A DNA stretch of 64,000 nucleotides from Klebsiella spallanzanii (GTDB lineage: Bacteria; Pseudomonadota; Gammaproteobacteria; Enterobacterales; Enterobacteriaceae). Of this stretch, positions 1 through 9,017 are shown one piece after another. Under the pieces are notes generated by a model. The model saw nothing but the letters and a program-made list of their open reading frames with translations. It was not told where the DNA came from and made no database searches. The stretch spans positions 62,001 through 126,000 of the forward strand of contig NZ_CABGGS010000005.1 of the NCBI RefSeq assembly GCF_902158555.1, in the 5' to 3' direction. How positions within the stretch are numbered: the stretch's first letter is position 1; the number at the start of each line of letters is the position of its first letter. Position numbers and translations under genes: made by a program.

Positions 1-1106
1 GCCAAAAGCTCGCGATCGCCCTCAACCGTCAGAGACGTTTCCTGCCAACGCAGCGTAAGTTTTTTCGCCGCTAACGCGATTTCGCGCTCTTCGGCCAGAC
101 GGTTAAAAAGCTCAGAAACAGGGACCGGGCGACGGGAAATCTCCAGACGATTCTCCAGCCGGGCCTGCTGGAGCAGGTTTTCCACTAAAGACTGCATTCG
201 CGCATTTTGCGCCAGAATATTGCCGGTGAAACGCGCAACAACTTCAGGGGGCGGGCCTTCATGGAGAATTTCTGCCGCGCCGCGAATCGCCGCCAGCGGG
301 CTTTTCAGTTCATGGGTCAGCACATACACATAGTTCTCAATCGCATTTTTACCCTCCAGCTTAACACGCATGCTCTCCAGCGCCTGCGCCAGCTTACGCA
401 ATTCGCTACTCCCCACGTTTGGCAGCGGAACCGGACGCCCGGCGGTCACGGAGTCCGCGTAGCGCACCAGCTTGCCGATGGAGAAGTTAATCCACCATAC
501 CATTCCGATGCCAATCAGTAGCGCGATGCCCAGCAGCGCGCCGCTTGCCCACAGAATACGCCGCTCGCTACGTTTGATAACCGGTGCCATGGCCAGGTTC
601 GGTTTGCCGACGCTCAACACCCCAATAATTCGACCACTATCAGTGACCGGTGCGGCGATATACATAATCGAACTGTTATCATCGTTCGGGTCGCTGCGCG
701 TGCTGCGCGCGCCGTATTGGCCGCGTAGAGTGAGCCAGACATCATTCCAGCGAGAGTAGTCTTGCCCCAGCGCTTTACCAGCTGAGTCAAAAACCACCTT
801 CCCCTGCGCATCGGTCATGTAGACGTGATATTCATTGCGGACCTTATTAATACCGGCAATGTTAGCGTTGATCGACTGACGATGAAGCGTCTGAAAGGCC
901 TGGGCCAGGCGTCCATGCTGCGGGTCGGCGGAAAGCAGATCCTCACGAGCCAACTCAGCGAGCAAAGTGGCGGTATCGATCAGCGTGCCTTCCGTTGCCC
1001 GCCGTACGCCGGGCTTAATCTCCTGAACGAAAATGGAGAGAACAAACCACGCGGCAATCGCCACAATCAAAAAGTAGCCCAGCAGCAGCCGCATACCGAT
1101 GCGCAT
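1..1106 (-). CDS. creC: Sensor histidine kinase CreC (partial, C-terminus outside window)
   Basis: Inner-membrane sensor kinase of the CreBC system, which phosphorylates CreB. The reading frame is open from the ATG at 1106 to the window edge, giving about 368 of the usual 474 residues. It starts with a hydrophobic segment, has a periplasmic sensor region, a second membrane segment near residue 190, and the H-box HELKSPLAA with its phospho-accepting histidine at residue 265. The ATP-binding domain lies mostly beyond base 1. The start codon overlaps the creB stop (TGATG), so the two genes are translationally coupled. Truncation is due only to the window boundary. Confidence 0.95.
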   Translation of the reverse strand, partial: MRIGMRLLLGYFLIVAIAAWFVLSIFVQEIKPGVRRATEGTLIDTATLLAELAREDLLSADPQHGRLAQAFQTLHRQSINANIAGINKVRNEYHVYMTDAQGKVVFDSAGKALGQDYSRWNDVWLTLRGQYGARSTRSDPNDDNSSIMYIAAPVTDSGRIIGVLSVGKPNLAMAPVIKRSERRILWASGALLGIALLIGIGMVWWINFSIGKLVRYADSVTAGRPVPLPNVGSSELRKLAQALESMRVKLEGKNAIENYVYVLTHELKSPLAAIRGAAEILHEGPPPEVVARFTGNILAQNARMQSLVENLLQQARLENRLEISRRPVPVSELFNRLAEEREIALAAKKLTLRWQETSLTVEGDRELL

Positions 1107-1795
1107 CAGGAGCCTCCAAGGCTATATCCCATGCCACGATGCGTATTGATGGGAGAGATATTGGGATTCACTTCGCGCAGCTTAGCGCACAGGGTTTTGA
1201 TATGAGTATCCACGGTGCGATCGAAGCTCTCGTTTGCGTCCCCCCATACCTGCTCCATAAGCTGCTGGCGGGAAAAAATACGGCCCGGGGAGTGAAGCAG
1301 CGTTTTTAATAACAAAAACTCATAGCGAGTCAGATTCAACGATTGACCGCACCACGTCACCTGAGCCGCGGCATCATTTAGCGTAAACTCCCCCACGCAT
1401 AATAGCGGTGAAGGAGCCGCGAATTTCTGCAGCCGCCGCAGAACGGTACGAACTCTGGCGCAGACTTCGCGAGGGGAAAAAGGCTTGGCGATATAATCAT
1501 CAGCGCCGATTTCCAGGCCAAGCAGTTTATCCACCTCTTCGCTGCGCGCGGTGAGGAACAGCACCGGCAGCGCCGGATGGCGGGCCAGCAGTCGACGGCA
1601 TAGTTCAAAGCCGCTGATATCGGGCAGCCCGACATCCAGAATCGCCAGGTCGGGTACCTGAAGGTGGGCCGCATCAAGTGCAGGCAGTCCACGTTCAAAC
1701 GCCGTAACGACAAATCCTTCTTGTTGCAGCATGTAGACGAGCGTGTCCGCAATGCTCAGCTCATCTTCCACCAACCAGATCCGCGGTTGTTGCAT
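1106..1795 (-). CDS. creB: Response regulator CreB
   Basis: OmpR/PhoB-type response regulator, 229 residues. The receiver domain has the acidic pair E10/D11, phospho-acceptor D54 in the motif AILDVGLPD, T82 and K104. The C-terminal winged helix (about residues 130-229) contains the recognition region DRTVDTHIKTLCAKLRE. In Escherichia, CreB activates the cre regulon, including creD and acetate/pentose-phosphate genes, during growth in minimal media. It sits 12 bases after creA and overlaps creC by one base, as expected for a creABC operon. creD, if present, would lie to the left of the window. Confidence 0.97.
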   Translation of the reverse strand: MQQPRIWLVEDELSIADTLVYMLQQEGFVVTAFERGLPALDAAHLQVPDLAILDVGLPDISGFELCRRLLARHPALPVLFLTARSEEVDKLLGLEIGADDYIAKPFSPREVCARVRTVLRRLQKFAAPSPLLCVGEFTLNDAAAQVTWCGQSLNLTRYEFLLLKTLLHSPGRIFSRQQLMEQVWGDANESFDRTVDTHIKTLCAKLREVNPNISPINTHRGMGYSLGGS

Positions 1796-1807
1796 CGGCG
1801 TTCCCTG

Positions 1808-2281
1808 TTATTTATTCCATGGCATAATCGGCACCGCGCTAATGGCATTCTTCGGCGAGCCGTCAACGATTTTATCCGAATAGGTCAGATAGACCAGCGC
1901 GTTACGTTTGGTATCGTAAAAACGCACGACCTGCAGCTTTTTAAATACCAGCGAAGTGCGCTTCTGGAAGACCACATCGCCCTGGGTTTTGCCTTTTTTG
2001 ATTTTATCCGTCAGCTCAATGGGCCCCACCTGCTGACAGGATATCGCGGCATCAGAGGTATCTTCCGCCAATCCCAGGCCGCCTTTAATTCCCCCGGTTT
2101 TCGCCCGGCTGATATAGCACGTCACGTTCTGAACATCAGGGTCGTCAAAGGCCTCAACGACGATCTTATGGTCCGGACCGAGAAACTTAAACACGGTATC
2201 CACAGAGCCAATTTGCTCCGCCTGCGCCATCTGACAACCGACGAGTAAAAACATTCCCGCAACTAACTTCTTGTATTTCAT
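1808..2281 (-). CDS. creA: CreA family protein (DUF1318-like periplasmic protein)
   Basis: 157-residue protein with an N-terminal export signal ([16 protein letters not shown] followed by QMAQA). The cleavage site is near AQA-EQ. The cysteine inside the hydrophobic region could suggest a lipoprotein, but the signal-peptidase I site looks better. The body matches CreA of Escherichia, whose biochemical function is unknown. It is first in the cre operon and divergent from rob. The 209-base interval to rob must hold both promoters; no confident cre tag (TTCAC repeats) was identified there. Confidence 0.95.
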   Translation of the reverse strand: MKYKKLVAGMFLLVGCQMAQAEQIGSVDTVFKFLGPDHKIVVEAFDDPDVQNVTCYISRAKTGGIKGGLGLAEDTSDAAISCQQVGPIELTDKIKKGKTQGDVVFQKRTSLVFKKLQVVRFYDTKRNALVYLTYSDKIVDGSPKNAISAVPIMPWNK

Positions 2282-2490
2282 ATTGTTACCATTCTTAAAA
2301 ATTTAGCTGAGTGATTATCACACATTAAGAAGAAAAGTTTTATAGATCACAGCTTTACAAAATTACCACTGAAACTTCTGGAATAATCGCATTTAAAAGC
2401 AAAAAAAACACTGAATGCTAAAACATCAAAAAATGCTATTATCCGCTACCTTTAGTATCAGGCACCTGAGTTTAAGGATGGGGATATTTT

Positions 2491-3360
2491 ATGGATCAAG
2501 CAGGGATTATTCGCGATCTCCTTAGCTGGCTGGAAGGTCACCTGGATCAACCACTCTCACTGGACAATGTGGCAGCGAAGGCAGGCTATTCCAAGTGGCA
2601 TTTACAAAGAATGTTCAAGGACGTAACCGGCCACGCCATCGGTGCCTATATTCGCGCCCGTCGTTTATCCAAGTCGGCGGTTGCCCTACGCCTGACCGCG
2701 CGTCCGATTCTCGATATTGCTCTACAGTATCGTTTCGACTCACAGCAGACGTTTACTCGCGCGTTCAAGAAGCAGTTCTCGCTGACGCCAGCCCTTTACC
2801 GACGTTCCCCTGACTGGAGCTCTTTCGGGATGCGCCCTCCGCTGCGTCTGGGCGAGTTCACCATGCCGCAGCATGAATTCGTCACGCTGAACACTACGCA
2901 ACTGGTCGGCGTAACCCAGAGCTATACCTGTAAGCTGGAAGAGATCTCCGACTTCCGTAATCAGATGCGCGTGCAGTTCTGGCGTGAATTCCTCGCCAAT
3001 ACGCCGTCGATTCCCCCGACGCTTTACGGCCTGCATGAACCGCGTCCGAGCCTTGATAAAGACGATGAGCAGGAGGTGTTCTACACCACCGCGCTGACGC
3101 CGGAGCTGGCAAACGGTCACCTGCACAATGCCCATCCGGTCACTCTGGAAGGCGGCGAGTACGTGATGTTTACCTACGAAGGATTGGGGACCGGGCTGCA
3201 GGAGTTTATCCTGACGGTCTACGGCACCTGCATGCCGATGCTCAACCTCACCCGCCGTAAAGGCCTGGATATTGAGCGTTTCTTCCCGGAAGATGAAAGC
3301 CGGAACCAGGAACCGCCCATTCAGCTACGCTGCGAGTACCTGATCCCGATTCGTCGTTAA
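2491..3360 (+). CDS. rob: Right origin-binding protein / AraC-XylS activator Rob
   Basis: 289-residue regulator. Residues 1-105 form the AraC/XylS double helix-turn-helix (segments around SLDNVAAKAGYSKWHLQRMF and ILDIALQYRFDSQQTFTRAF), nearly identical to SoxS/MarA. Residues 120-289 form the GyrI-like effector domain. Rob activates the mar/sox/rob regulon (acrAB, inaA, micF) upon binding bile salts or fatty acids. The start is set by AAGGATGGGG about 8 bases ahead of the ATG. Its stop overlaps the convergent gpmB stop. Confidence 0.97.
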   Translation: MDQAGIIRDLLSWLEGHLDQPLSLDNVAAKAGYSKWHLQRMFKDVTGHAIGAYIRARRLSKSAVALRLTARPILDIALQYRFDSQQTFTRAFKKQFSLTPALYRRSPDWSSFGMRPPLRLGEFTMPQHEFVTLNTTQLVGVTQSYTCKLEEISDFRNQMRVQFWREFLANTPSIPPTLYGLHEPRPSLDKDDEQEVFYTTALTPELANGHLHNAHPVTLEGGEYVMFTYEGLGTGLQEFILTVYGTCMPMLNLTRRKGLDIERFFPEDESRNQEPPIQLRCEYLIPIRR

Positions 3361-4004
3361 CGCTGTAGTTCATCCATCGCGGGGGCATCAAGATGCGAAA
3401 CATCCCCCGCGGTTTCTACGACCCAACCTGATGCCAGCCAGGGGCTTTGTTGATAATCAACGCGGGAAATGGAGCAGTTGCGCAAACGCAAGCGACGTTC
3501 AGCATAAGCCGGCAAGCCAAGAATCGTACTCACCAAACAGCCCAGCGCCATCCCATGACTCACCAGCAGCGGCCGGCTTCCCGCTGGCAGTTCCAGGCAA
3601 GACGCCAGCGCCGCATGCATACGGTCGCTCAGCTCCTGCATTGACTCGCCTTGCGGAATACGACCGTCGGGCGTGCCGTTAACCAGTTGCCGACGCCAGC
3701 CCTCTTCTTCTTCGCTCAGCGAGTCGATATGGCGTTTCTCAAGCACGCCCATATCCAGCTCACGCAAGCGTGAATCCGTCATGACGTTGCAACCGCAGGC
3801 TTCAGCGATGATCTCTGCGGTACGCCGCGTGCGACCTAAGTCGCTGGCGATAATATGCGTTATCCCCAACGTTCTGGCGCGCTCGCCCACCTGCCAGGCC
3901 TGGCGCTCACCGTGGGCGGTAAGCGGACTGTCGGACTGGCCCTGAATACGTCGCTCGGCGTTCCACTGCGTTTCGCCGTGGCGAACAAGGTATACCTCTA
4001 ACAT
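3357..4004 (-). CDS. gpmB: Phosphoglycerate mutase-like phosphatase GpmB
   Basis: 215 residues, histidine phosphatase superfamily. The RHG triad VRHGETQWN lies at residues 7-15 with catalytic H9, and a second catalytic histidine is in LLVSHGMALG near residue 150. Although named as a co-factor-dependent phosphoglycerate mutase, members of this branch act mainly as phosphatases; the natural substrate is uncertain. It is convergent with rob (3-base overlap of the ends) and divergent from yjjX. Confidence 0.95.
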   Translation of the reverse strand: MLEVYLVRHGETQWNAERRIQGQSDSPLTAHGERQAWQVGERARTLGITHIIASDLGRTRRTAEIIAEACGCNVMTDSRLRELDMGVLEKRHIDSLSEEEEGWRRQLVNGTPDGRIPQGESMQELSDRMHAALASCLELPAGSRPLLVSHGMALGCLVSTILGLPAYAERRLRLRNCSISRVDYQQSPWLASGWVVETAGDVSHLDAPAMDELQR

Positions 4005-4118
4005 GCTTTATTATCCGTTCTGAGCTCTTAACCATCGAGCTACAAGCATAGCCGCCTGCAACAACAATGATTTGGAGTATACTGCGATGATGTTTAGTAA
4101 TTCTGAGTTGTTTTGATT

Positions 4119-4634
4119 ATGCACCATGTTGTCTCAGCTACCACTAATCCCGCCAAAATTCAGGCAATTCTGCAGGCTTTTAACGAGATCTTCGGTGAAG
4201 GATCCTGCCATATTGAGTCCGTCTCCGTCGAGAGCGGCGTGCCGGAACAGCCTTTTGGCAGTGAGGAAACGCGCGCTGGCGCACGAAATCGCGTGGCTAA
4301 CGCACGCCGTGCGCAGCCAAATGCCGACTTCTGGGTCGCCATTGAAGCCGGTATCGACGAAGGCAGTACGTTCAGTTGGGTGGTGATCGACGACGGCAGC
4401 CTGCGCGGCGAAGCGCGTTCGGCAACACTGCCGCTACCGCAAACCATCCTTGAAAAAGTCCTGGCAGGAGAAGCGCTGGGGCCGGTGATGTCTCAACATA
4501 CCGGCATCGATGAAATTGGTCGTAAAGAAGGTGCTATTGGCGTGTTTACCGCCGGGAAGCTTACGCGCAGCAGCGTTTACCATCAAGCGGTCGTGCTGGC
4601 GCTCAGCCCGTTCCATAACGCTATTTATCGTTAG
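4119..4634 (+). CDS. yjjX: Inosine/xanthosine triphosphatase YjjX
   Basis: 171 residues. House-cleaning NTPase that removes non-canonical ITP and XTP from the nucleotide pool. The conserved opening [11 protein letters not shown] binds nucleotide, and [17 protein letters not shown] plus [11 protein letters not shown] form the active-site region. The ATG at 4119 gives the family length; an in-frame TTG two codons upstream is less likely. The Shine-Dalgarno is weak. The 3' end overlaps convergent trpR by 14 bases. Confidence 0.95.
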   Translation: MHHVVSATTNPAKIQAILQAFNEIFGEGSCHIESVSVESGVPEQPFGSEETRAGARNRVANARRAQPNADFWVAIEAGIDEGSTFSWVVIDDGSLRGEARSATLPLPQTILEKVLAGEALGPVMSQHTGIDEIGRKEGAIGVFTAGKLTRSSVYHQAVVLALSPFHNAIYR

Positions 4635-4953
4635 CCTTCAGTAATGCCTGCTCCAGCCACTGGCGCAGTTCCGGCGGGGCTGACTTCAGGCTATTCGAAC
4701 CGCGAGTGATGGTAGCGATCCCGGCACCGAGTTCGTTTTTCAGCTCGCGCTGGCTCATCTCGCCGCGCAGCAACTCTTCAATGATGCGCACCCGCGTGCC
4801 CAGCGCCTCACGTTCGTCGGGCGTCAGCATGAGCTGTAAGAGCGGCAGATGTAAATCGTCGGCGTACGCTTGCTGCAAGAGAGCGACAAAGCGCAGCCAC
4901 TCCTGATGACGCTGTTCGGCTACCGCCGCTGAATAGGGGGATTGTTGGGTCAT
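4621..4953 (-). CDS. trpR: Trp operon repressor TrpR
   Basis: 110 residues. Dimeric tryptophan-dependent repressor of trp, aroH, mtr and its own gene. The helix-turn-helix [20 protein letters not shown] is intact, as is the core [20 protein letters not shown]. The ATG at 4953 gives a protein two residues longer than the Escherichia one; in-frame codons further upstream run through the operator and are rejected. A TrpR operator lies 20-37 bases upstream, so autoregulation is expected. Confidence 0.97.
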   Translation of the reverse strand: MTQQSPYSAAVAEQRHQEWLRFVALLQQAYADDLHLPLLQLMLTPDEREALGTRVRIIEELLRGEMSQRELKNELGAGIATITRGSNSLKSAPPELRQWLEQALLKANDK

Positions 4954-4972
4954 GTTACGCCACCTGTCGAAT

Positions 4973-4990
4973 GTACTCACTAACGAGTAC
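4973..4990. promoter_or_regulatory. TrpR operator upstream of trpR
   Basis: Perfect inverted repeat GTACTC-ACTAAC-GAGTAC just upstream of the trpR start. The half-sites match the TrpR consensus (GTACTAG-type arms) and the position matches the known autoregulatory operator of enteric trpR. On the minus strand it overlaps the likely -10 region. Confidence 0.88.
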
Positions 4991-5025
4991 AAAGCATAAC
5001 ATACTTCTGTGCGGACTCTACGGAT

Positions 5026-5060
5026 TTCAGGCAACATAGCAAAATGCTATGTTGCCTGAA
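5026..5060. terminator. Perfect 15-bp inverted repeat between slt and trpR
   Basis: Arms TTCAGGCAACATAGC and its exact complement enclose a 5-base AAAAT loop, directly after the slt stop (read on the minus strand) and before the trpR promoter. It is probably the slt terminator or a readthrough attenuator. There is no run of T after the hairpin in the slt direction, so intrinsic termination is not certain. Confidence 0.6.
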
Positions 5061-5070
5061 GGTAACGACG

Positions 5071-7008
5071 TTAGTAGCGCAGCGTCCACTCGGCATCGCT
5101 CAGCAGCGTATCTTTCTGCCCCATAAAGTAGCGATAGTAGGCGTCATAGGACAAAACGTTTTTCACGTAGCCACGCGTTTCAGAGAACGGAATGCTCTCA
5201 ACAAACGCCACCGCGTCAATGCGCCCGCCGCTGTTCCCCCGCCAGGTGCGTACTCTCCCTGGCCCAGCGTTATAGGCCGCTGAGGCGAAGATACGGTTAT
5301 TGCCAAACTGCTGATAAACATATTGCAGGTAGCTGGTACCGATATTGATGTTCATTTCCGGATCCAGCAGTTGCGACGTGCCGCCGTAACCAGGGATATT
5401 AAACATCTTCACCGTATGCGTAGCGGTACCCGGCATAATCTGCATCAGACCGCGGGCGCCAACTGGTGAACCGGCTTTCGGGTTCCAGGCACTCTCCTGA
5501 CGCGCAATGGCCATCGCGTAGCTTTGCGGGATATCTTTACCGCTGATGTAGCGGGTGAAGAGGTCGTTATAGGCCAATGGGAAACGCTCTTCCAGCTGAT
5601 CCCACAGTTTTCCGGCGATGGTGGCCTGAACGCTGAGATCCCACCAGTTCTGATTAAACGCGTAGCGCGCCAACTGCGCCTGCTGATCTTTGGTCTTGCT
5701 GGTGACCAGGTTTGCCCATTCACTGCGGGCGGTATTATCCATATTCCAGTACATCAGCTCGCGAACCCGCGCCATTTCCGGCCCGGACGTCAGCGCCGGA
5801 TCAAGATTAGCAGGCGCTTTATCGATGCGGAAAGTGTACTCTTCGCCAAGACGCTGGGCAGCGACCATAGGGTAGAAGCCGCGTTGTTGCATCAGAGAAC
5901 GCAGAATGTCTTTGGCTTCATCATCACGCCCGCGCTCCAGCAGCAGATCGGCCTGCCAGTAGCTCCATTCATCCTTCTCTTTCGCTTCCATCGGCAAACG
6001 TGCCAGCCAGGTGTTCAGACCGTGCCGATCCCCAAGACCAAGAGCCATACGTACCCGACGCTCCACCAGCGCGGTGGATTGCGAGCGCATAATCGCATCG
6101 TCGCGCCAGATAGCCTGCTCGTCGGTCACGTCGCTGCCCATCAGACGCCAGGCGACGATATCACGCAGTTCCTGGGTTTGATCTTCATTCAGCTGCTGCG
6201 CCTGCACTAATGATGGGATCATCAGGCGCGCATTTTCCGCATCCTGCCGCGCGACGCTGGCAAAAGCGACTGCCGCCATCTGGCGGGTGAAATCCGTCGC
6301 ACCGGTTGTACGGGCGAAAGTCATCACGCTATTCGGATCGTTAGCCAGCGCGATAACCGCAGTAGCAATGGTTTGATAATCGGACGGCATCTGCTGGGCC
6401 AGAACCCGTACCAGGCTGGTATTTCCAGCTTTCATCGCCAGACGGATCCGTTCAAGGTAGGCCAACGGATCCTGCTGACCGGAGGCACGCCAGGCACCAA
6501 ACAGCTGATCGCAGGCATTTGGTTGGCTTTTGCCGCTCAGCCATAGCTCTTTTGCCCCATCCCATGCTTCCTGGGTCTGGCCAACGTTCCATTTTGCATA
6601 GTAGTAATTACACTGCGCTTCTGTGCTGGTCGGTTTATCCGGGCTGAAGGCCAGCAGGCCGCGCCAGTCGCTACGGCGCGCCAGTTCGTTGACGAAACGA
6701 GATTTCAGCGATCGCGCAGGAGGCAGCGTCGGGTTGGCGGCGATAAAATTGGTCACCACCAGCGCCGGTTGATTCATCAGATCGTCGGTTATCTGCCGAT
6801 ACTGGAGATAAGGATAGAGCGGGTAGGTCGTCAGCGTGGGCATCAGTTGATTAACGACATCCATCTGTCGGCTATCCCACGCCTGTTTAATTTGAGCATA
6901 GCGGCTGCGCTGTTCATCCAGTGAATCCGCATGCGCCAGTTGGCTTAACGTCAGCAGACCCACGCTGGCAGCCAGAAGACGCCACGTCACAGTTTTGGCT
7001 TTTTCCAC
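5071..7008 (-). CDS. slt: Soluble lytic murein transglycosylase Slt (Slt70)
   Basis: 645 residues with a 27-residue signal peptide (ending LAHA-DS). A long alpha-superhelical U/L domain is followed by the C-terminal lysozyme-like domain. Catalytic glutamate E505 lies in the motif ARQESAWNPKAGSPVGARG, followed by GLMQIMPGTA and AAYNAGPGRV, the family signatures. It cleaves peptidoglycan glycan strands in the periplasm to form 1,6-anhydromuropeptides. It is transcribed toward trpR, and the 223-base interval to ettA holds divergent promoters. Confidence 0.97.
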   Translation of the reverse strand: MEKAKTVTWRLLAASVGLLTLSQLAHADSLDEQRSRYAQIKQAWDSRQMDVVNQLMPTLTTYPLYPYLQYRQITDDLMNQPALVVTNFIAANPTLPPARSLKSRFVNELARRSDWRGLLAFSPDKPTSTEAQCNYYYAKWNVGQTQEAWDGAKELWLSGKSQPNACDQLFGAWRASGQQDPLAYLERIRLAMKAGNTSLVRVLAQQMPSDYQTIATAVIALANDPNSVMTFARTTGATDFTRQMAAVAFASVARQDAENARLMIPSLVQAQQLNEDQTQELRDIVAWRLMGSDVTDEQAIWRDDAIMRSQSTALVERRVRMALGLGDRHGLNTWLARLPMEAKEKDEWSYWQADLLLERGRDDEAKDILRSLMQQRGFYPMVAAQRLGEEYTFRIDKAPANLDPALTSGPEMARVRELMYWNMDNTARSEWANLVTSKTKDQQAQLARYAFNQNWWDLSVQATIAGKLWDQLEERFPLAYNDLFTRYISGKDIPQSYAMAIARQESAWNPKAGSPVGARGLMQIMPGTATHTVKMFNIPGYGGTSQLLDPEMNINIGTSYLQYVYQQFGNNRIFASAAYNAGPGRVRTWRGNSGGRIDAVAFVESIPFSETRGYVKNVLSYDAYYRYFMGQKDTLLSDAEWTLRY

Positions 7009-7231
7009 AAGCTCTTCCTCTATTCATGTGCACCACAGCAGCATCATGCCGCCTGCAAAAATTTCAGGTATTACGTAGATATGCTAATCAGACAACGCTA
7101 AATGCGCCATGTCCTGAACATTTTTTTACTCTTTTGTGAATCCCATCGCCTCGCTGGGATTAAAGCGCGAAAAAGGCTACACTTCGCCTTTGAAAACTAT
7201 CTATCAATATAAATGAGAGGCGAAGTCCAAC

Positions 7232-8899
7232 GTGGCTCAATTCGTTTATACCATGCATCGTGTCGGCAAAGTGGTTCCGCCGAAACGTCATATTCTGAAA
7301 AATATTTCCCTGAGCTTCTTCCCTGGCGCAAAAATCGGTGTTCTCGGTCTGAACGGCGCCGGTAAGTCTACCCTGCTACGCATCATGGCCGGCATCGATA
7401 CCGATATCGAAGGCGAAGCTCGTCCGCAGCCGGGTCTGAAAATCGGCTACCTGCCGCAGGAGCCGCAGCTCAATCCAGAGCAGACCGTACGTGAGTCGGT
7501 TGAAGAGGCGGTGGCCGAAGTGGTCAATGCGCTGAAAGGTCTGGACGAGGTGTACGCGAAGTACGCTGAGCCGGATGCCGACTTCGACAAGCTCGCCGCA
7601 CAACAGGGCAAGTTTGAAGAAATCATCCAGGCACACGACGGTCACAACCTGAACGTACAGCTGGAGCGTGCCGCCGATGCGCTGCGTCTGCCGGACTGGG
7701 ACGCGAAAATCGCTAACCTGTCCGGTGGTGAACGCCGCCGCGTCGCGCTGTGCCGCCTGCTGCTTGAAAAACCGGACATGCTGCTGCTCGACGAACCCAC
7801 CAACCACCTGGATGCCGAATCCGTGGCATGGCTGGAACGCTTCCTGCACGATTTCGAAGGCACCGTGGTGGCGATTACCCACGACCGTTACTTCCTTGAT
7901 AACGTTGCCGGTTGGATCCTCGAGCTTGACCGCGGCGAAGGTATTCCGTGGGAAGGTAACTACTCCTCCTGGCTGGAGCAGAAAGATCAGCGTCTGGCGC
8001 AGGAAGCTTCTCAGGAAGCGGCCCGTCGTAAATCAATCGAGAAAGAGCTGGAGTGGGTACGTCAGGGCGCGAAAGGCCGTCAGTCTAAGGGTAAAGCCCG
8101 TCTGGCGCGCTTTGAAGAACTTAACAACGTCGAGTACCAGAAACGCAACGAGACCAACGAGCTGTTTATTCCGCCAGGAGCACGTCTTGGGGATAAAGTC
8201 GTGGAAGTCAGCAATCTGCGTAAGTCCTACGGCGACCGCCTGCTGATTGACGACCTGAGCTTCTCGGTGCCAAAAGGCGCTATCGTCGGGATTATCGGTC
8301 CGAACGGCGCGGGTAAATCCACGCTGTTCCGCATGATGTCCGGCCAGGAGCAGCCTGATGCCGGTTCTATCACCTTGGGTGAAACCGTCAAGCTGGCTTC
8401 CGTCGATCAGTTCCGTGACGCTATGGATAACAGCAAAACCGTGTGGGAAGAAGTTTCCGGCGGCCTGGATATCATGAAGATCGGCAACACCGAGATGCCG
8501 AGCCGCGCCTACGTAGGCCGCTTTAACTTCAAAGGCGTTGACCAGGGCAAGCGCGTCGGCGAGCTGTCCGGCGGCGAGCGTGGCCGTCTGCACCTGGCGA
8601 AGCTGCTGCAGGTTGGCGGTAACGTACTGCTGCTCGATGAACCGACCAACGACCTGGATATCGAAACTCTGCGCGCGCTGGAAAACGCCCTGCTGGAGTT
8701 CCCGGGCTGCGCGATGGTTATCTCGCACGACCGTTGGTTCCTTGACCGTATCGCGACCCATATTCTGGACTACCAGGACGAAGGCAAGGTGGAGTTCTTC
8801 GAGGGTAACTTTACCGAATACGAAGAGTACAAGAAGCGCACCCTCGGCGCAGACGCGCTGGAACCAAAGCGTATCAAGTACAAGCGTATCTCGAAATAA
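7232..8899 (+). CDS. ettA: Energy-dependent translational throttle EttA (ABC-F)
   Basis: 555 residues with two ABC ATPase domains: Walker A GLNGAGKST near residue 40 and GPNGAGKST near 355; signatures LSGGERRR and LSGGERGR; Walker B LLLDEPTNHLD and LLLDEPTNDLD. The linker between the cassettes (about residues 240-320) is the P-site interaction motif of ABC-F proteins, and the arm region lies in the first cassette. EttA binds the ribosomal E site and gates elongation according to the ATP/ADP ratio. The start is GTG, as in Escherichia, preceded by AGAGGCGAAG. A strong terminator follows. Confidence 0.97.
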   Translation: MAQFVYTMHRVGKVVPPKRHILKNISLSFFPGAKIGVLGLNGAGKSTLLRIMAGIDTDIEGEARPQPGLKIGYLPQEPQLNPEQTVRESVEEAVAEVVNALKGLDEVYAKYAEPDADFDKLAAQQGKFEEIIQAHDGHNLNVQLERAADALRLPDWDAKIANLSGGERRRVALCRLLLEKPDMLLLDEPTNHLDAESVAWLERFLHDFEGTVVAITHDRYFLDNVAGWILELDRGEGIPWEGNYSSWLEQKDQRLAQEASQEAARRKSIEKELEWVRQGAKGRQSKGKARLARFEELNNVEYQKRNETNELFIPPGARLGDKVVEVSNLRKSYGDRLLIDDLSFSVPKGAIVGIIGPNGAGKSTLFRMMSGQEQPDAGSITLGETVKLASVDQFRDAMDNSKTVWEEVSGGLDIMKIGNTEMPSRAYVGRFNFKGVDQGKRVGELSGGERGRLHLAKLLQVGGNVLLLDEPTNDLDIETLRALENALLEFPGCAMVISHDRWFLDRIATHILDYQDEGKVEFFEGNFTEYEEYKKRTLGADALEPKRIKYKRISK

Positions 8900-8903
8900 A
8901 AGC

Positions 8904-8931
8904 AAAAGGGCAACGCAAGTTGCCCTTTTTA
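8904..8931 (+). terminator. Rho-independent terminator of ettA
   Basis: An 11-bp stem (AAAAGGGCAAC / GTTGCCCTTTT) with a GCAA tetraloop ends in a T tract, beginning five bases after the ettA stop. It is nearly symmetrical, so it may also stop transcripts from the other direction. Confidence 0.9.
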
Positions 8932-8945
8932 ATGTCGACTCCCTG

Positions 8946-9013
8946 CACCGGGCAGGTCGGTTTTCTCCCTCTCCCCGTGGGAGAGAGTCGGGGTAAGGGC
9001 ATCAGGCCGCAGG
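8946..9013. repeat. Intergenic palindromic repeat between ettA and nadR
   Basis: A G/C-rich sequence contains the hairpin CTCTCCCCGTGGGAGAG followed by GTCGGGGTAAGGGCATCAGG. It resembles a dispersed intergenic element common in Klebsiella/Enterobacter-type genomes. The identification is from memory of the motif and the hairpin geometry; copy number cannot be checked within this window. Confidence 0.5.
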
Positions 9014-9017
9014 GGAC

